This document shows, piece after piece, positions 7,845 to 15,125 of a stretch of 37,272 nucleotides of DNA (its first letter is position 1; the number at the start of each line of letters is the position of its first letter). A program made the position numbers and the translations under genes. A model generated the notes under the pieces. It was not told where the DNA came from, made no database searches, and saw only the letters and a program-made list of their open reading frames with translations. Origin of the DNA: Actinomadura formosensis NBRC 14204 (GTDB lineage: Bacteria; Actinomycetota; Actinomycetes; Streptosporangiales; Streptosporangiaceae); contig NZ_BCQQ01000067.1 of the NCBI RefSeq assembly GCF_001552155.1, positions 1 to 37,272 on the forward strand. The letters run 5' to 3'.

Positions 7845-9227
7845 ATGAACCGACTCCGCCTGTTCTGTCGCACCGTTCCGCTGATGGTGTTCGCCGCCCT
7901 GGTCACGGTCGCGCTGCCCGCTCGCGCCGACGCAACCGTTCGTGAGGGCAGCATCGACGGGGTTCCCTACCGTGTCGAGGTCCCGAGTCACTGGAACGGG
8001 ACGCTGCTGCTGTGGAGCCACGGCGCGTACAGCCTGGAGTTCCCCCCGCCCTCGGAGATCGCGCTGACGAACCACCCGGCCACAAGGCAGTGGCTGCTCG
8101 ATCAGGGGTACGCGCTGGCGGCCTCGCAGTACCGCGTGGTGCGCGGCTGGGGGGTGGTCGAGTCCGGGGCGAAGGACCAGATCGACCTGCTCGACTGGTT
8201 CACCGCGAACGTCGGCAAGCCCCGGCGCACCATCTCGGCGGGCGCGTCGGCCGGCGGGCTCCTCGCCCTGCTGCTGGCCGAACGCAACCCCCGCCGCTTC
8301 ACCGGCGTCGCCTCCCTCTGCGGAGTGGTCGGCGGTACGACGGGCCACTTCAACAGCGCTCTCGACGCGAACCACGCGATCAAGACGCTGCTCGCACCCG
8401 AACTCGAACTGGTGCGCATCAAGGATCCGGAGGCGAACACCGCGGGCGCCCGCCGGGCGCTCAGAGCCGCGCTGAACGACCCTCGCGGACGTGCCCGGCT
8501 CGCCCTCGCCGCCGCGCTCGCGGACGTTCCCGGCCGCTACACATCACGGGCACCGGCACCGGAAACGGTCGCCGACCAGGTGCGGCAGCAATACTTCTAC
8601 GCCGCCTATGACCGGGGCGCCTTCTGGGGTGTCAACCGCACCGACATCGAGAACCGCGCCGGGGGAAATCCGTCCTGGAACACCGGTGTGGACTATCGGG
8701 CGCTCTTCGCCCGCTCCAGCCAGAAGGCACTGGTGAAGCGCGCGTACCGCGAGGCCGGCCTGAGCCTCCGCGAGGACCTCGGGCGGCTGAACGCGGCGCC
8801 ACGCGTCAAGGCGGACCCCGCCGCCGTCCGCCACCTCGACCGATACGGCACCCCCACCGGCCGGACGCCCTGGCCGGTGGTCACCCTGCACTCAACGGAA
8901 GACGGCAGCGTCCCGCCGGAGAACCAGCGCTGGTACGCCGCCCAGGTGCGGCGCGCGGGCGACCCCGCGAACCTGAAACAGCTCTACGTCGACCGCGGCT
9001 ACCACTGCACCTTCACCGCCGCCGAAGAGATCGTGGCGCTGCGAACCCTGCTCACCCGGATGAACACCGGCCACTGGGGCGACACCCGACCGGCAACGCT
9101 CAACGGCGCCGCGGCAATGTTCGGCCCCGACCACCAGACCGTGTTCGACCTAGACCCCGAGCCGGGCCTGCACCCCACGACCCCGTCCTTCACGCACTAC
9201 AACCCCGGCCACTACCTCCGCCCATAG
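7845..9227 (+). CDS. Secreted alpha/beta hydrolase
   Basis: The 460-residue protein begins at the ATG at 7845 behind GGAAGGTG. It carries a signal peptide of about 28 residues (MNRLRLF, hydrophobic core, cleavage near ARA|DA). The hydrolase fold shows LLLWSHGAY (oxyanion region), the nucleophile elbow GASAGG with Ser135, an acidic residue in STEDGSVPPENQ and a C-terminal histidine in RGYHCTF. It belongs to the broad group of secreted esterase or tannase-like peptidase/hydrolases. Substrate cannot be deduced. It is transcribed away from the ArsR-like regulator and ends at a strong hairpin. Confidence 0.8.
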   Translation: MNRLRLFCRTVPLMVFAALVTVALPARADATVREGSIDGVPYRVEVPSHWNGTLLLWSHGAYSLEFPPPSEIALTNHPATRQWLLDQGYALAASQYRVVRGWGVVESGAKDQIDLLDWFTANVGKPRRTISAGASAGGLLALLLAERNPRRFTGVASLCGVVGGTTGHFNSALDANHAIKTLLAPELELVRIKDPEANTAGARRALRAALNDPRGRARLALAAALADVPGRYTSRAPAPETVADQVRQQYFYAAYDRGAFWGVNRTDIENRAGGNPSWNTGVDYRALFARSSQKALVKRAYREAGLSLREDLGRLNAAPRVKADPAAVRHLDRYGTPTGRTPWPVVTLHSTEDGSVPPENQRWYAAQVRRAGDPANLKQLYVDRGYHCTFTAAEEIVALRTLLTRMNTGHWGDTRPATLNGAAAMFGPDHQTVFDLDPEPGLHPTTPSFTHYNPGHYLRP

Positions 9228-9253
9228 CCACCCCACCCCTGTTCAGAACAGAG

Positions 9254-9466
9254 CTAATGGCACGAGCCCCCTGTTCCCAGGATCGGGAACAGGGGGTTCA
9301 CGCAGTGGGCGCGGACGGTGCAGTTCATCTGGACGATCAAGAGCACCGCGCAGAAAGGATTCCCGGCCCCCCACAAGCCGGGGAGGATTTGCCACTCCGC
9401 TGCGTAACGAGATCGGCAGGGCGACCGTTCAGGGTGCACGGGAAACCCATGCTCGCCCCGTCGCAT
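9254..9466 (-). CDS. Doubtful small ORF directly behind the radical SAM gene
   Basis: A 70-codon frame opens 18 bp after the radical SAM stop. GGAAGGAG stands 10 nt before its ATG. The predicted peptide has four cysteines and several aromatic residues and could be a peptide substrate. However, it reads through the 15-bp att-like repeat and the hairpin terminator, so its end is probably fortuitous. It shows no similarity I recognise. Treat as speculative. Confidence 0.15.
   Translation of the reverse strand: MRRGEHGFPVHPERSPCRSRYAAEWQILPGLWGAGNPFCAVLLIVQMNCTVRAHCVNPLFPILGTGGSCH
9267..9296. terminator. Bidirectional hairpin terminator; possibly the original tRNA-Val terminator
   Basis: Perfect 12-bp stem (9267-9278 with 9285-9296, loop AGGATC), 39 bp after the hydrolase stop. 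It also lies 9 nt beyond the position equivalent to the tRNA 3' end in the left copy of the 15-bp repeat. The intact tRNA-Val has the same spacing to its own terminator. Confidence 0.75.
9305..9319 (-). repeat. Left copy of a 15-bp tRNA-end direct repeat (att-like)
   Basis: GTGGGCGCGGACGGT is identical, in the same orientation, to 11398-11412, which is the acceptor 3' end and part of the T arm of tRNA-Val. The two copies bound about 2.1 kb, as attL and attR do after site-specific insertion at a tRNA gene. Confidence 0.6.
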
Positions 9467-9484
9467 CGATGTACCGCTCCTTCC

Positions 9485-10516
9485 TTACTCCTTTGGAAGG
9501 ATCTTAGGTGTCTCCTTCTGGGGGATATCAGGCGTTGGCATGCAGGAGGGAGGACCGCACCAATCCTGCGGACTGCACGACTGCGGGCAGGCGATCGGAT
9601 TGCAGACGTGCGAGTTCGGCGGGCATGAGGAGATGTCGGGGTCGCAGCTCTGCGGGCAGGGGTCGCAATGAGCGGACGGGGGTGGCGTCCTCGGCAGCCA
9701 TGCCTCCTCGAAGATCGCCTTTCGGGTGCTGCGCAACTCCCCACCCGTCACGATGCGGGCGAGTGTCTCCGTCAGCGCATTGCCGACCGGCCACTGCCTC
9801 GCCATCACGCACGGGTAGGCCAGGCCGTCGGGCGCGATGCAGAGTTTCCCGTTCCAGCAATGACCGCAGAGGGCCGACATGCTCCCCTGCTGCCCGGTCA
9901 GAGCTTCACCCCGTCCGAATTCACGGACCCGGGACGTGCGCACGCTTCCCACGCCGAGATCTTCCAAGAACCGCTGGGCCTCCTCGGCCGCCGTCGCGTC
10001 CTGACGGATATCGACAACGGCGGCGCGCGTCTCGACGCCACTGGTGATGAGCCGCCGCAGATTCTTGATCGTGCGCACATGGCTGGACCGAACGCCGGTG
10101 ACACCGTCATGCGCTTCCGGGGCCCGGGAGTACACCGAGGTCGCGAAACGCACACCGTGCCGGGTCGCGAAGCCGAGGGTCTCCTCGGTGAGGCGGGTGA
10201 GGTTCGTGAACACCTCGACGAACTCGAAGCCCGTCTCCTTCGCGTACCTGAGGAGCCTCATGAAGTCCGGAGATATCTGAGGTTCGCCGCCGATGAACTG
10301 GATCTTCCGGCATCCCAGCTCATATGCCTGGGTCATGACCGACTCGTAGTCGCGGGCGGTCATGATGTCGCGTCCTCCACTGCCCGGATGAGACTCCGTG
10401 TAGCAGTGGACACATTTCAGATTGCATCGGTTGGTGAGTTCCAGCCAGAGGAACCCGAGCCCCCGCCCGGCCGGTCCCATGGCCGATTCGTGATCGATCT
10501 GATCGACGTCATGCAC
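9485..10516 (-). CDS. SPASM-type radical SAM enzyme with a nine-cysteine tail
   Basis: The N-terminal radical SAM domain has the CxxxCxxC cluster motif (C31, C35, C38 in CNLKCVHC) and GGEP at 76-79. A SPASM-like region follows (C217, C220, C226, C236, with APDGLAYPC and VGNAL). Instead of the usual compact second half, the C-terminus has nine cysteines between 284 and 325, proline-rich and with CPQSC twice, then a short Lys/Pro tail. SPASM enzymes mostly modify ribosomal peptides, but no clear precursor gene is next to it. I chose the GTG at 10516, behind an ideal AGGGGGAG. An ATG at 10564 would overlap the upstream gene. The upstream partner ends 23 bp away. A/T-ending codons are commoner than in neighbours, which agrees with transfer. 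Confidence 0.85.
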   Translation of the reverse strand: MHDVDQIDHESAMGPAGRGLGFLWLELTNRCNLKCVHCYTESHPGSGGRDIMTARDYESVMTQAYELGCRKIQFIGGEPQISPDFMRLLRYAKETGFEFVEVFTNLTRLTEETLGFATRHGVRFATSVYSRAPEAHDGVTGVRSSHVRTIKNLRRLITSGVETRAAVVDIRQDATAAEEAQRFLEDLGVGSVRTSRVREFGRGEALTGQQGSMSALCGHCWNGKLCIAPDGLAYPCVMARQWPVGNALTETLARIVTGGELRSTRKAIFEEAWLPRTPPPSAHCDPCPQSCDPDISSCPPNSHVCNPIACPQSCSPQDWCGPPSCMPTPDIPQKETPKILPKE

Positions 10517-10539
10517 AGCGCTCCCCCTGAGGCTGACCG

Positions 10540-10845
10540 CTACCGGCTCTTGTAGATCTTCCATCCCGCCTTGGTGTCCACCAGGAAGTAGATCAAGAGC
10601 GAAGACCGTGGAGAATTCTGCAGCTTTCCGCTGCTCGTGTAGATCTCTTCGACCAGAACGGCGATGCCGGTCTCCGACGCTTCGTGGAAGTACAGGATCT
10701 TCGACGTCATGCCGTCGACGGACAGGTAGCTCTCGCTGAGCCCCGAAGGCAGCTCATGGAGCTGAGTGGACAGGAACTGCGCTACGTCCTTATTGCGCAC
10801 GGACTCGTCTCGGAGCCGGAACAGAGCTTGGATCTCATCCCTCAT
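10540..10845 (-). CDS. Small NTF2-like protein paired with the radical SAM enzyme
   Basis: The 101-residue protein has one or two N-terminal helices (MRDEIQALFRLRDESVR...FLSTQ). Strand-like segments follow (SKILYFHE, IAVLVEEIY, SLLIYFLVD, GWKIYKSR), a pattern typical of the NTF2/SnoaL fold. I cannot name a catalytic residue. It may bind a substrate or act as a chaperone for the enzyme encoded 23 bp downstream. The ATG at 10845 follows GGGGGC at suitable spacing. A GTG at 10959 would add 38 residues and could be read from a leaderless transcript, because a TATCTA -10-like element lies 11 nt before it. Codon use is less GC-biased than in the flanking genes. Confidence 0.6.
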   Translation of the reverse strand: MRDEIQALFRLRDESVRNKDVAQFLSTQLHELPSGLSESYLSVDGMTSKILYFHEASETGIAVLVEEIYTSSGKLQNSPRSSLLIYFLVDTKAGWKIYKSR

Positions 10846-11357
10846 GATGGCCCCCAGGTGCGAAATGATCGCTTCGACTTCCAGCAGGAGGTGGCAGAGT
10901 CCAAACAATATCCGGCCAGAAGTCAGTTCATCCCCCTCATGGCCGTATCCGGTCGCCACAAATAAACGGATAGATACCCCAAATTGGGCAATATTGCCTC
11001 ACCCTCAACGAGGCAGGACACCCTGGTGCGCAATCCGATCACCAGATCCATCTGCTCACCGACTCCGACAGGTGATCGCGGCTGCGAGGGTGAGGAAGCG
11101 GTGAACACCGCCCGATCGTCCCCCGCAGCCGTCCCGCAGCACGGCCGGCGCGGCGTGAACTCCGGGATCAACGGCTCGACAAGATTCCCGCAGGCCGCAC
11201 ACCGTCCACGTGAGACACGCGAGGTACGTCTGGCGGCCCGTCCGCAAGAAGGCGACGCCAAGACTGTCTCGTCATCGGTGGTCACCGGCACCGGGCTACT
11301 CAACACGGCGGCCGGCGAACGTTCGCGGCCACCGCGTTAGTCACTCACAAGACCAAA
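10846..11357. other. Leader region of the radical SAM pair; no confident gene
   Basis: This stretch of about 500 bp between the NTF2-like gene and the tRNA terminator holds the 12-bp palindrome and a putative -10 element (10971-10976, minus strand). A minus-strand frame at 10923-11306 has a CxxC...CC pattern but no SD sequence and no recognisable family, and its composition does not look like a normal gene here. It may be a decayed gene. Confidence 0.4.
10987..10998. promoter_or_regulatory. 12-bp perfect palindrome, candidate operator of the radical SAM pair
   Basis: GGCAATATTGCC is a perfect palindrome in an AT-rich pocket. It sits just upstream of a TATCTA -10-like element (minus strand, 10976-10971), where a regulator would cover the -35 region. 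The regulator is unknown. Confidence 0.45.
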
Positions 11358-11389
11358 AGGCCATGATCCGCGACGGCGGACCATGGCCT
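11358..11389 (-). terminator. Rho-independent terminator of tRNA-Val
   Basis: A 14-bp stem (11358-11371 with 11376-11389, loop GACG) with a single G-U pair, followed on the minus strand by a short T-run (CCTTTTGG). It starts 9 nt after the tRNA 3' end. Confidence 0.8.
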
Positions 11390-11397
11390 CTACCTGT

Positions 11398-11412
11398 GTG
11401 GGCGCGGACGGT
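11398..11412 (-). repeat. Right copy of the 15-bp tRNA-end direct repeat (att-like)
   Basis: Identical to 9305-9319. It covers the discriminator base, the 3' acceptor strand and the start of the T arm of tRNA-Val, a standard attachment core for tRNA-targeting integrases. No integrase gene is present between the copies. Confidence 0.6.
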
Positions 11413-11470
11413 TTCGAACCGCCGACTCCTCGCTTGTAAGGCGAGTGCTCTACCCCTGAGCTACGCGCCC
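11399..11470 (-). tRNA. tRNA-Val (anticodon TAC)
   Basis: A complete 72-nt cloverleaf lies on the minus strand: acceptor GGGCGCG paired with CGCGCCC, D arm GCTC...GAGC, anticodon stem CTCGC/GCGAG around loop CTTACAA, and T arm with TTCGAAA. The discriminator is A and CCA is not encoded. The anticodon TAC reads GTA and other valine codons. Confidence 0.96.
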
Positions 11471-11575
11471 GCGTGCTCGTTGCCGGGAAAGCGTACCCGG
11501 TTCGTGAGGGGGAGCGCGAAACGGTATCAAGTGGGCGGGCGGCGGGGCCCGCGCCCACCGTGGCGACGCCGCGCA

Positions 11576-12211
11576 TCACAGATGCCGGTTGAACCAGTCG
11601 GCGGCCTGCATGGTCACCTCTTCCAGCGCGCCCGGCTCCTCGAACAGGTGACTCGCGCCCGAGATGACATGGATCTCGGAACGGTCGAGCATCTTGCCCG
11701 CCCGTTCGTTCAGCTCCAGGACCTCGGTGTCCCGGCCTCCGACGATCAGCAGCACGGGGGCCCGCACACGCGGCAGCGACGGTCCCGCCAGGTCGGGACG
11801 CCCGCCACGGGACACCACCGCGGCGATCCGGGGCCGGGCCGCCGCGGCGGCGAGCGCGGCGGCGGCGCCGGTGCTGGCGCCGAACAGGCCGACGGGGAGA
11901 CCGGCGGTGTGCGGGGCGGATTCCAGCCCCTCCGTCAGCCGGTCGATCGCGCCGATCAGCCGGAGGGTCAGCAACTCGATGTCGAAGCGGAGCACGGCCG
12001 TGACGCGGTCGATCTCCTCCTCGTGCTGGGTGAGCAGGTCGATGAGGAGCGTCCCGAGGCCGGCGGCGTTCAGGCCCTCGGCCACGGCCCGGTTGCGCGG
12101 GCTGTGCCGCGAGCTGCCGCTGCCGTGCGCGAACAGCACGATGCCCGTGGCACCGTCCGGTATCGCCAGGTCGCCGGCGAGTTCGGCGTCCGGCAGCTTC
12201 AGCGTGATCAC
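11576..12211 (-). CDS. Alpha/beta hydrolase, dienelactone-hydrolase-like
   Basis: The 211-residue cytosolic hydrolase has an oxyanion-region motif LFAHGSGSS and a nucleophile elbow GASTGA with Ser113. Probable triad partners are Asp161 (GGRDTEVL) and His188 (GASHLF). The size and the FAHGSGSSR...NRAVA signature match a compact family annotated as dienelactone hydrolase or phosphoribosyltransferase-associated hydrolase. Substrate is unknown. The GTG start at 12211 overlaps the stop of the CBS-domain gene by 4 nt (GTGA), so the two are translationally coupled. Such hydrolases and CBS proteins are often seen in actinomycete stress or dormancy clusters, which is only an association. Confidence 0.82.
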   Translation of the reverse strand: MITLKLPDAELAGDLAIPDGATGIVLFAHGSGSSRHSPRNRAVAEGLNAAGLGTLLIDLLTQHEEEIDRVTAVLRFDIELLTLRLIGAIDRLTEGLESAPHTAGLPVGLFGASTGAAAALAAAAARPRIAAVVSRGGRPDLAGPSLPRVRAPVLLIVGGRDTEVLELNERAGKMLDRSEIHVISGASHLFEEPGALEEVTMQAADWFNRHL

Positions 12212-12627
12212 GTGTTCGGCGGTTCCGCGCTGATGTCGGCGAGGGCCGAGTGCTCGTCGCGCTGGACGGCCAGGTCCCCGATCGACACCATGCCGATCGG
12301 GCGGTCGCCCTCCATCACGGGAAGCCGGCGGATGGCGTGCTCGCGCATCAGCCGGACGGCCTCGTCGGCGTCCTCGGCGGGCCCGATCGTGACCATGTTT
12401 GTGCTGCAGATGTCGGCGACGGTCGTGGTGGTCATGTCCCGCTGTGCCGCGACGGCGCGGATCACGATGTCGCGGTCGGTCACCAGGCCGCGCAGCCGCC
12501 CCTCGTGGACGACGAGGACGTCGCCGATGCCGTGCTGCCGCATGAGGTCCCCGGCCTCCACCAGGGACGTGTCCGGGGACACCGCCACGGGCACCGGGGT
12601 CATCACCTCGTTCACCTTCTGGGCCAT
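12208..12627 (-). CDS. Tandem CBS-domain protein
   Basis: The 139-residue protein consists almost entirely of two CBS domains: about 8-60 (VMTPVPVAVSPDTSL...GLVTDRDIVIRAVA) and about 73-122 (CSTNMVTIGPAEDADEA...PIGMVSIGDLA). CBS pairs bind adenosine nucleotides such as AMP, ATP or NAD and act as energy-state sensors. No catalytic domain is attached, so it presumably regulates a partner in trans. The ATG at 12627 has GGGAGGT upstream. The frame continues further upstream on the same strand, but only as an out-of-frame shadow of the PAC2 gene. It is coupled to the downstream hydrolase. Confidence 0.9.
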   Translation of the reverse strand: MAQKVNEVMTPVPVAVSPDTSLVEAGDLMRQHGIGDVLVVHEGRLRGLVTDRDIVIRAVAAQRDMTTTTVADICSTNMVTIGPAEDADEAVRLMREHAIRRLPVMEGDRPIGMVSIGDLAVQRDEHSALADISAEPPNT

Positions 12628-12680
12628 GAGCGAACCTCCCTTCTCGGGCGCTCGCCTACCCAGCGGCGGACGGGATATGT

Positions 12681-13589
12681 CTACCCGGACGCTTCGGGCC
12701 CGTCCTGCTCGGCGAGGAACTTCTCGAACTGCGCACCGAGCTCCTCCGCGGTGGGCATGTCCTGCGACTCGGCGAGGAGGTTGTCGCGCTCGGCGGCACC
12801 CGCGAACGCGTCGTACTGCTGCTCCAGCGCCCGGACGACCTTCTCGACCTCGTCGTTGCCGTCCACCTGCTCGGCGATGTCGGCGTCGGTGGCGGCTGCC
12901 GCGTCCCGGAGCCGGTCGGCGGGCAGCACCAGCCCGGTGGCGGAGACGATGGCCTCCAGCGCGGCAACGGCGGCGGCTGGGTAGGCGGACTGGGCGAGGT
13001 AGTGCGGAACGTGCACGGCGAACCCGATGGCGTCGTGCCCGGCCTCGCCGAGCCGCAGCTCCAGCAGGCTCGCGGCGCTGCCCGGCACCTGCACCTTGTC
13101 GAACCAGGAGTTCCGGGTGACCAGCTCGGGCCGGGTGGCGTGCGCGGTGGTGCCGACCGGGCGGGTGTGCGGGACGCCCATCGGAATGCCGTGGAAGCCG
13201 ACGACCATACCGACGTCCAGCCGCTCGACCAGGTGCATGACGGATGCGGTGAACCCCTCCCACAGCCGGTCGGGCTCGGGCCCGGTCAGCATCAGGAACG
13301 GGCTGCCGATCTCGTCGCGCAGCAGCCGGACGACCAGTTCGGGCGCGTCGTAGGAGGCCCAGTGGTCGCGGTCGAACGTCATCGCCGGCCGCCGGGCCCG
13401 GTAGTCGATCAGCGAGTCGACGTCGAAGCGGGCGATCACGCGGTGCTCAAGTGACTCAAGGAGGTGCTCGCGCACGAGCTGCCCGGTGGAGCCGGCGTCC
13501 ACGAAGCCGTCGAGGCTGTGCAGCAGGACCGGACCCGTCATCTCCGGCAGGTCGGCGTCGAGCTCGTACAGATCCTCTGGGTTAAGCAA
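12681..13589 (-). CDS. PAC2-family protein
   Basis: The 302-residue protein belongs to the PAC2 (proteasome assembly chaperone 2-like, ATP-grasp-neighbour) family common in actinobacteria. Supporting stretches are LLHSLDGFVDAGSTGQL, FDVDSLIDYRARRP and GFHGIPMGVPHTRP. Actinobacteria have 20S proteasomes, but the role of these PAC2 proteins is not settled. I prefer a TTG start at 13589, giving M-LNPEDLYELDADLP. This matches the usual family N-terminus and follows the SD-like GGTGGGGGAG. A TTG at 13622 would add 11 residues. The C-terminal 70 residues are acidic and helical, ending near a hinge to the CBS gene 53 bp downstream. Confidence 0.85.
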   Translation of the reverse strand: MLNPEDLYELDADLPEMTGPVLLHSLDGFVDAGSTGQLVREHLLESLEHRVIARFDVDSLIDYRARRPAMTFDRDHWASYDAPELVVRLLRDEIGSPFLMLTGPEPDRLWEGFTASVMHLVERLDVGMVVGFHGIPMGVPHTRPVGTTAHATRPELVTRNSWFDKVQVPGSAASLLELRLGEAGHDAIGFAVHVPHYLAQSAYPAAAVAALEAIVSATGLVLPADRLRDAAAATDADIAEQVDGNDEVEKVVRALEQQYDAFAGAAERDNLLAESQDMPTAEELGAQFEKFLAEQDGPEASG

Positions 13590-13675
13590 CTTCTCCCCCA
13601 CCTCTACATGTCTTCGCCCCAACAGTACTCATTGCGCCGCCTTCGGCGTCGGGCCCTGGAGCCCTCCTCCGGCGG

Positions 13676-13699
13676 GCGATACGGCGATCGCCGTATCGC
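13676..13699. repeat. 24-bp perfect palindrome between cbbX and the PAC2 gene
   Basis: The two 12-nt halves are exact reverse complements, centred on GCGATCGC. It could form a 10-bp hairpin with a GATC loop. It lies 50 bp after the cbbX stop and 86 bp before the PAC2 start, so it could be the cbb terminator or an operator for the PAC2 gene. Confidence 0.7.
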
Positions 13700-13749
13700 T
13701 CCGGGGCACTGATGGTCGAGGTGGTGGCCGAGGCCGCAGTCCCAAAAAA

Positions 13750-14700
13750 TTACGAAAAGACCCTGCTGGCCAGGAAGTCTTCCGGGTGAAGGGTGGTGAG
13801 GGCTTCGCGGTCCACTTCGCCGCCCGCGGCGAGGAGGCGGTTGGCGTGCCGGAGGCGGGCCCGTTCGATGGCGTTGCGGACGGAGCGGGCGTTGGCGAAG
13901 CGGGGCTGCGCGCGGCGGCGGGAGAGGTAGTCGCGGAAGACCGGCTCGGTCTCGGGGGCGAGGCCGTAGCCGTCGCGGTCCATCATCAGGTGGCCGATGG
14001 CCTCCAGTTCGTCGGGCTCGTAGTCGGGGAAGTCGATGTGGTGGGCGATGCGGGAGCCCATACCGGGGTTGGAGGTGAAGAAGGAGTCCATGCGGTCCTT
14101 GTAGCCGGCGAGGACGACGACCAGGTCGTCCCGCTGGTTCTCCATCACCTGGAGGAGGATCTCGATGGCCTCCTGCCCGTAGTCGCGCTCGTTCTCGGCC
14201 CGGTACAGGTAATACGCCTCGTCGATGAACAGCACACCGCCCATGGCGCGTTTCAGGACCTCCTTGGTCTTGGGCGCGGTGTGGCCGACGTACTGGCCGA
14301 CGAGGTCGTCGCGGGTGACGGAGACGAGGTGGCCGCGGCGGATGTAGCCGAGGCGGTGCAGGAGTTCGGCGAGCCGGACGGCGACGGACGTCTTGCCCGT
14401 CCCGGGGCTGCCGGTGAAGCACATGTGCAGGTTGGGTCGTCCCGAGTCGATGCCGAACCGGGCGCGGACGCGGTCCACGAGCAGCAGCGCGGCGATCTCC
14501 CGGATGCGCGTCTTGACCGGGGTGAGGCCGATGAGCTCGGCGTCGAGGGCGTCCAGGACGGAGTCCACCTGCGAGTCGGCGCGTTCCTTGGCGAGGTCGA
14601 CGCGGGCGTCCGCGGGGAGCGGCTCCCCGGTGGCGGGAACCGGGGAGGAATCCTCCGGGGAGCCGTTCGGACGCATCCCGAAGCCGGGCCGTTCGCTCAA
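13750..14700 (-). CDS. cbbX: CbbX, red-type Rubisco activase (AAA+)
   Basis: CbbX is a hexameric AAA+ ATPase that remodels inhibited red-type Rubisco by pulling on the large-subunit C-terminus. The 316-residue protein shows Walker A GSPGTGKT (97-104), Walker B VLFIDEA (156-162), the pore-loop region DLVGQYVGHTAPKT (132-145), and GYKDRMDSFF with the following GMGSRIAHHIDFPDY. Length matches known CbbX. The TTG start at 14700 overlaps the rbcS stop as TTGA, with GGGGCGGGA as SD sequence, so it is coupled to rbcS. The low-complexity first 30 residues vary in the family. A T-run follows the stop on the minus strand. Confidence 0.95.
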   Translation of the reverse strand: MSERPGFGMRPNGSPEDSSPVPATGEPLPADARVDLAKERADSQVDSVLDALDAELIGLTPVKTRIREIAALLLVDRVRARFGIDSGRPNLHMCFTGSPGTGKTSVAVRLAELLHRLGYIRRGHLVSVTRDDLVGQYVGHTAPKTKEVLKRAMGGVLFIDEAYYLYRAENERDYGQEAIEILLQVMENQRDDLVVVLAGYKDRMDSFFTSNPGMGSRIAHHIDFPDYEPDELEAIGHLMMDRDGYGLAPETEPVFRDYLSRRRAQPRFANARSVRNAIERARLRHANRLLAAGGEVDREALTTLHPEDFLASRVFS

Positions 14701-15125
14701 CGTCCCGCCCCGTAACGGTCGCCCTCGGGACGGTCCAGGGCGTACGGGTGGACGGTGTAGCGGACACGCCGGTCGGAGGTCTCCGCGCGGCCGAGCCGGA
14801 AGCCCGGCTCCTCGGCGGGACGCTGCACGATGAACTGGAGGGCGGTCGTTTGCCGTCCGTAGTGCGCGTCGTAGGCGTTCAGCCGGATGTAGTGGTCCGG
14901 GTACGCCTTGCGGCATTCGTTGACCTCGTACAGGACGCCGGCCGGGTCGGCGAGGTCGAACATCGGCAGGCCCCACATCTCCCAGTAGGAGTTGCGCGGG
15001 TGCGGGTCGTCGGTGAACTCGACCGAGCACGGCCAGCCCTGGTCCAGGGCATAGGCGATCTGCTTCGCGATCTCGTCGTCGGTCAGGTCGGGCAGGTACG
15101 AGAAGGTTCCTTGGGTGATCCGCAT
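14697..15125 (-). CDS. rbcS: Rubisco small subunit
   Basis: The 142-residue small subunit of form I Rubisco caps the L8S8 complex. Typical segments are GTFSYLPDLTDDEIAKQIAY, the WPCSVEFTDDPHPRNSYWEMW stretch, MFDLADP, NECRKAYPDHYIRLNAYDA and LQFIVQRP. It has the C-terminal extension usual in red-type small subunits. The ATG at 15125 shares one base with the rbcL stop (TGATG), so translation is coupled. It is followed by cbbX with a 4-nt overlap. Confidence 0.96.
   Translation of the reverse strand: MRITQGTFSYLPDLTDDEIAKQIAYALDQGWPCSVEFTDDPHPRNSYWEMWGLPMFDLADPAGVLYEVNECRKAYPDHYIRLNAYDAHYGRQTTALQFIVQRPAEEPGFRLGRAETSDRRVRYTVHPYALDRPEGDRYGAGR

Noticed and set aside
10923..11306. Minus-strand 127-codon frame with CxxC and CC
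   Set aside because: It has no SD sequence and no family I recognise, and it overlaps the promoter and start of the NTF2-like gene. At best it is a decayed gene.
12628..13263. Upstream extension of the CBS-domain frame
   Set aside because: It is antisense-like shadow coding in another frame of the PAC2 gene. The ATG at 12627 has a strong SD sequence.
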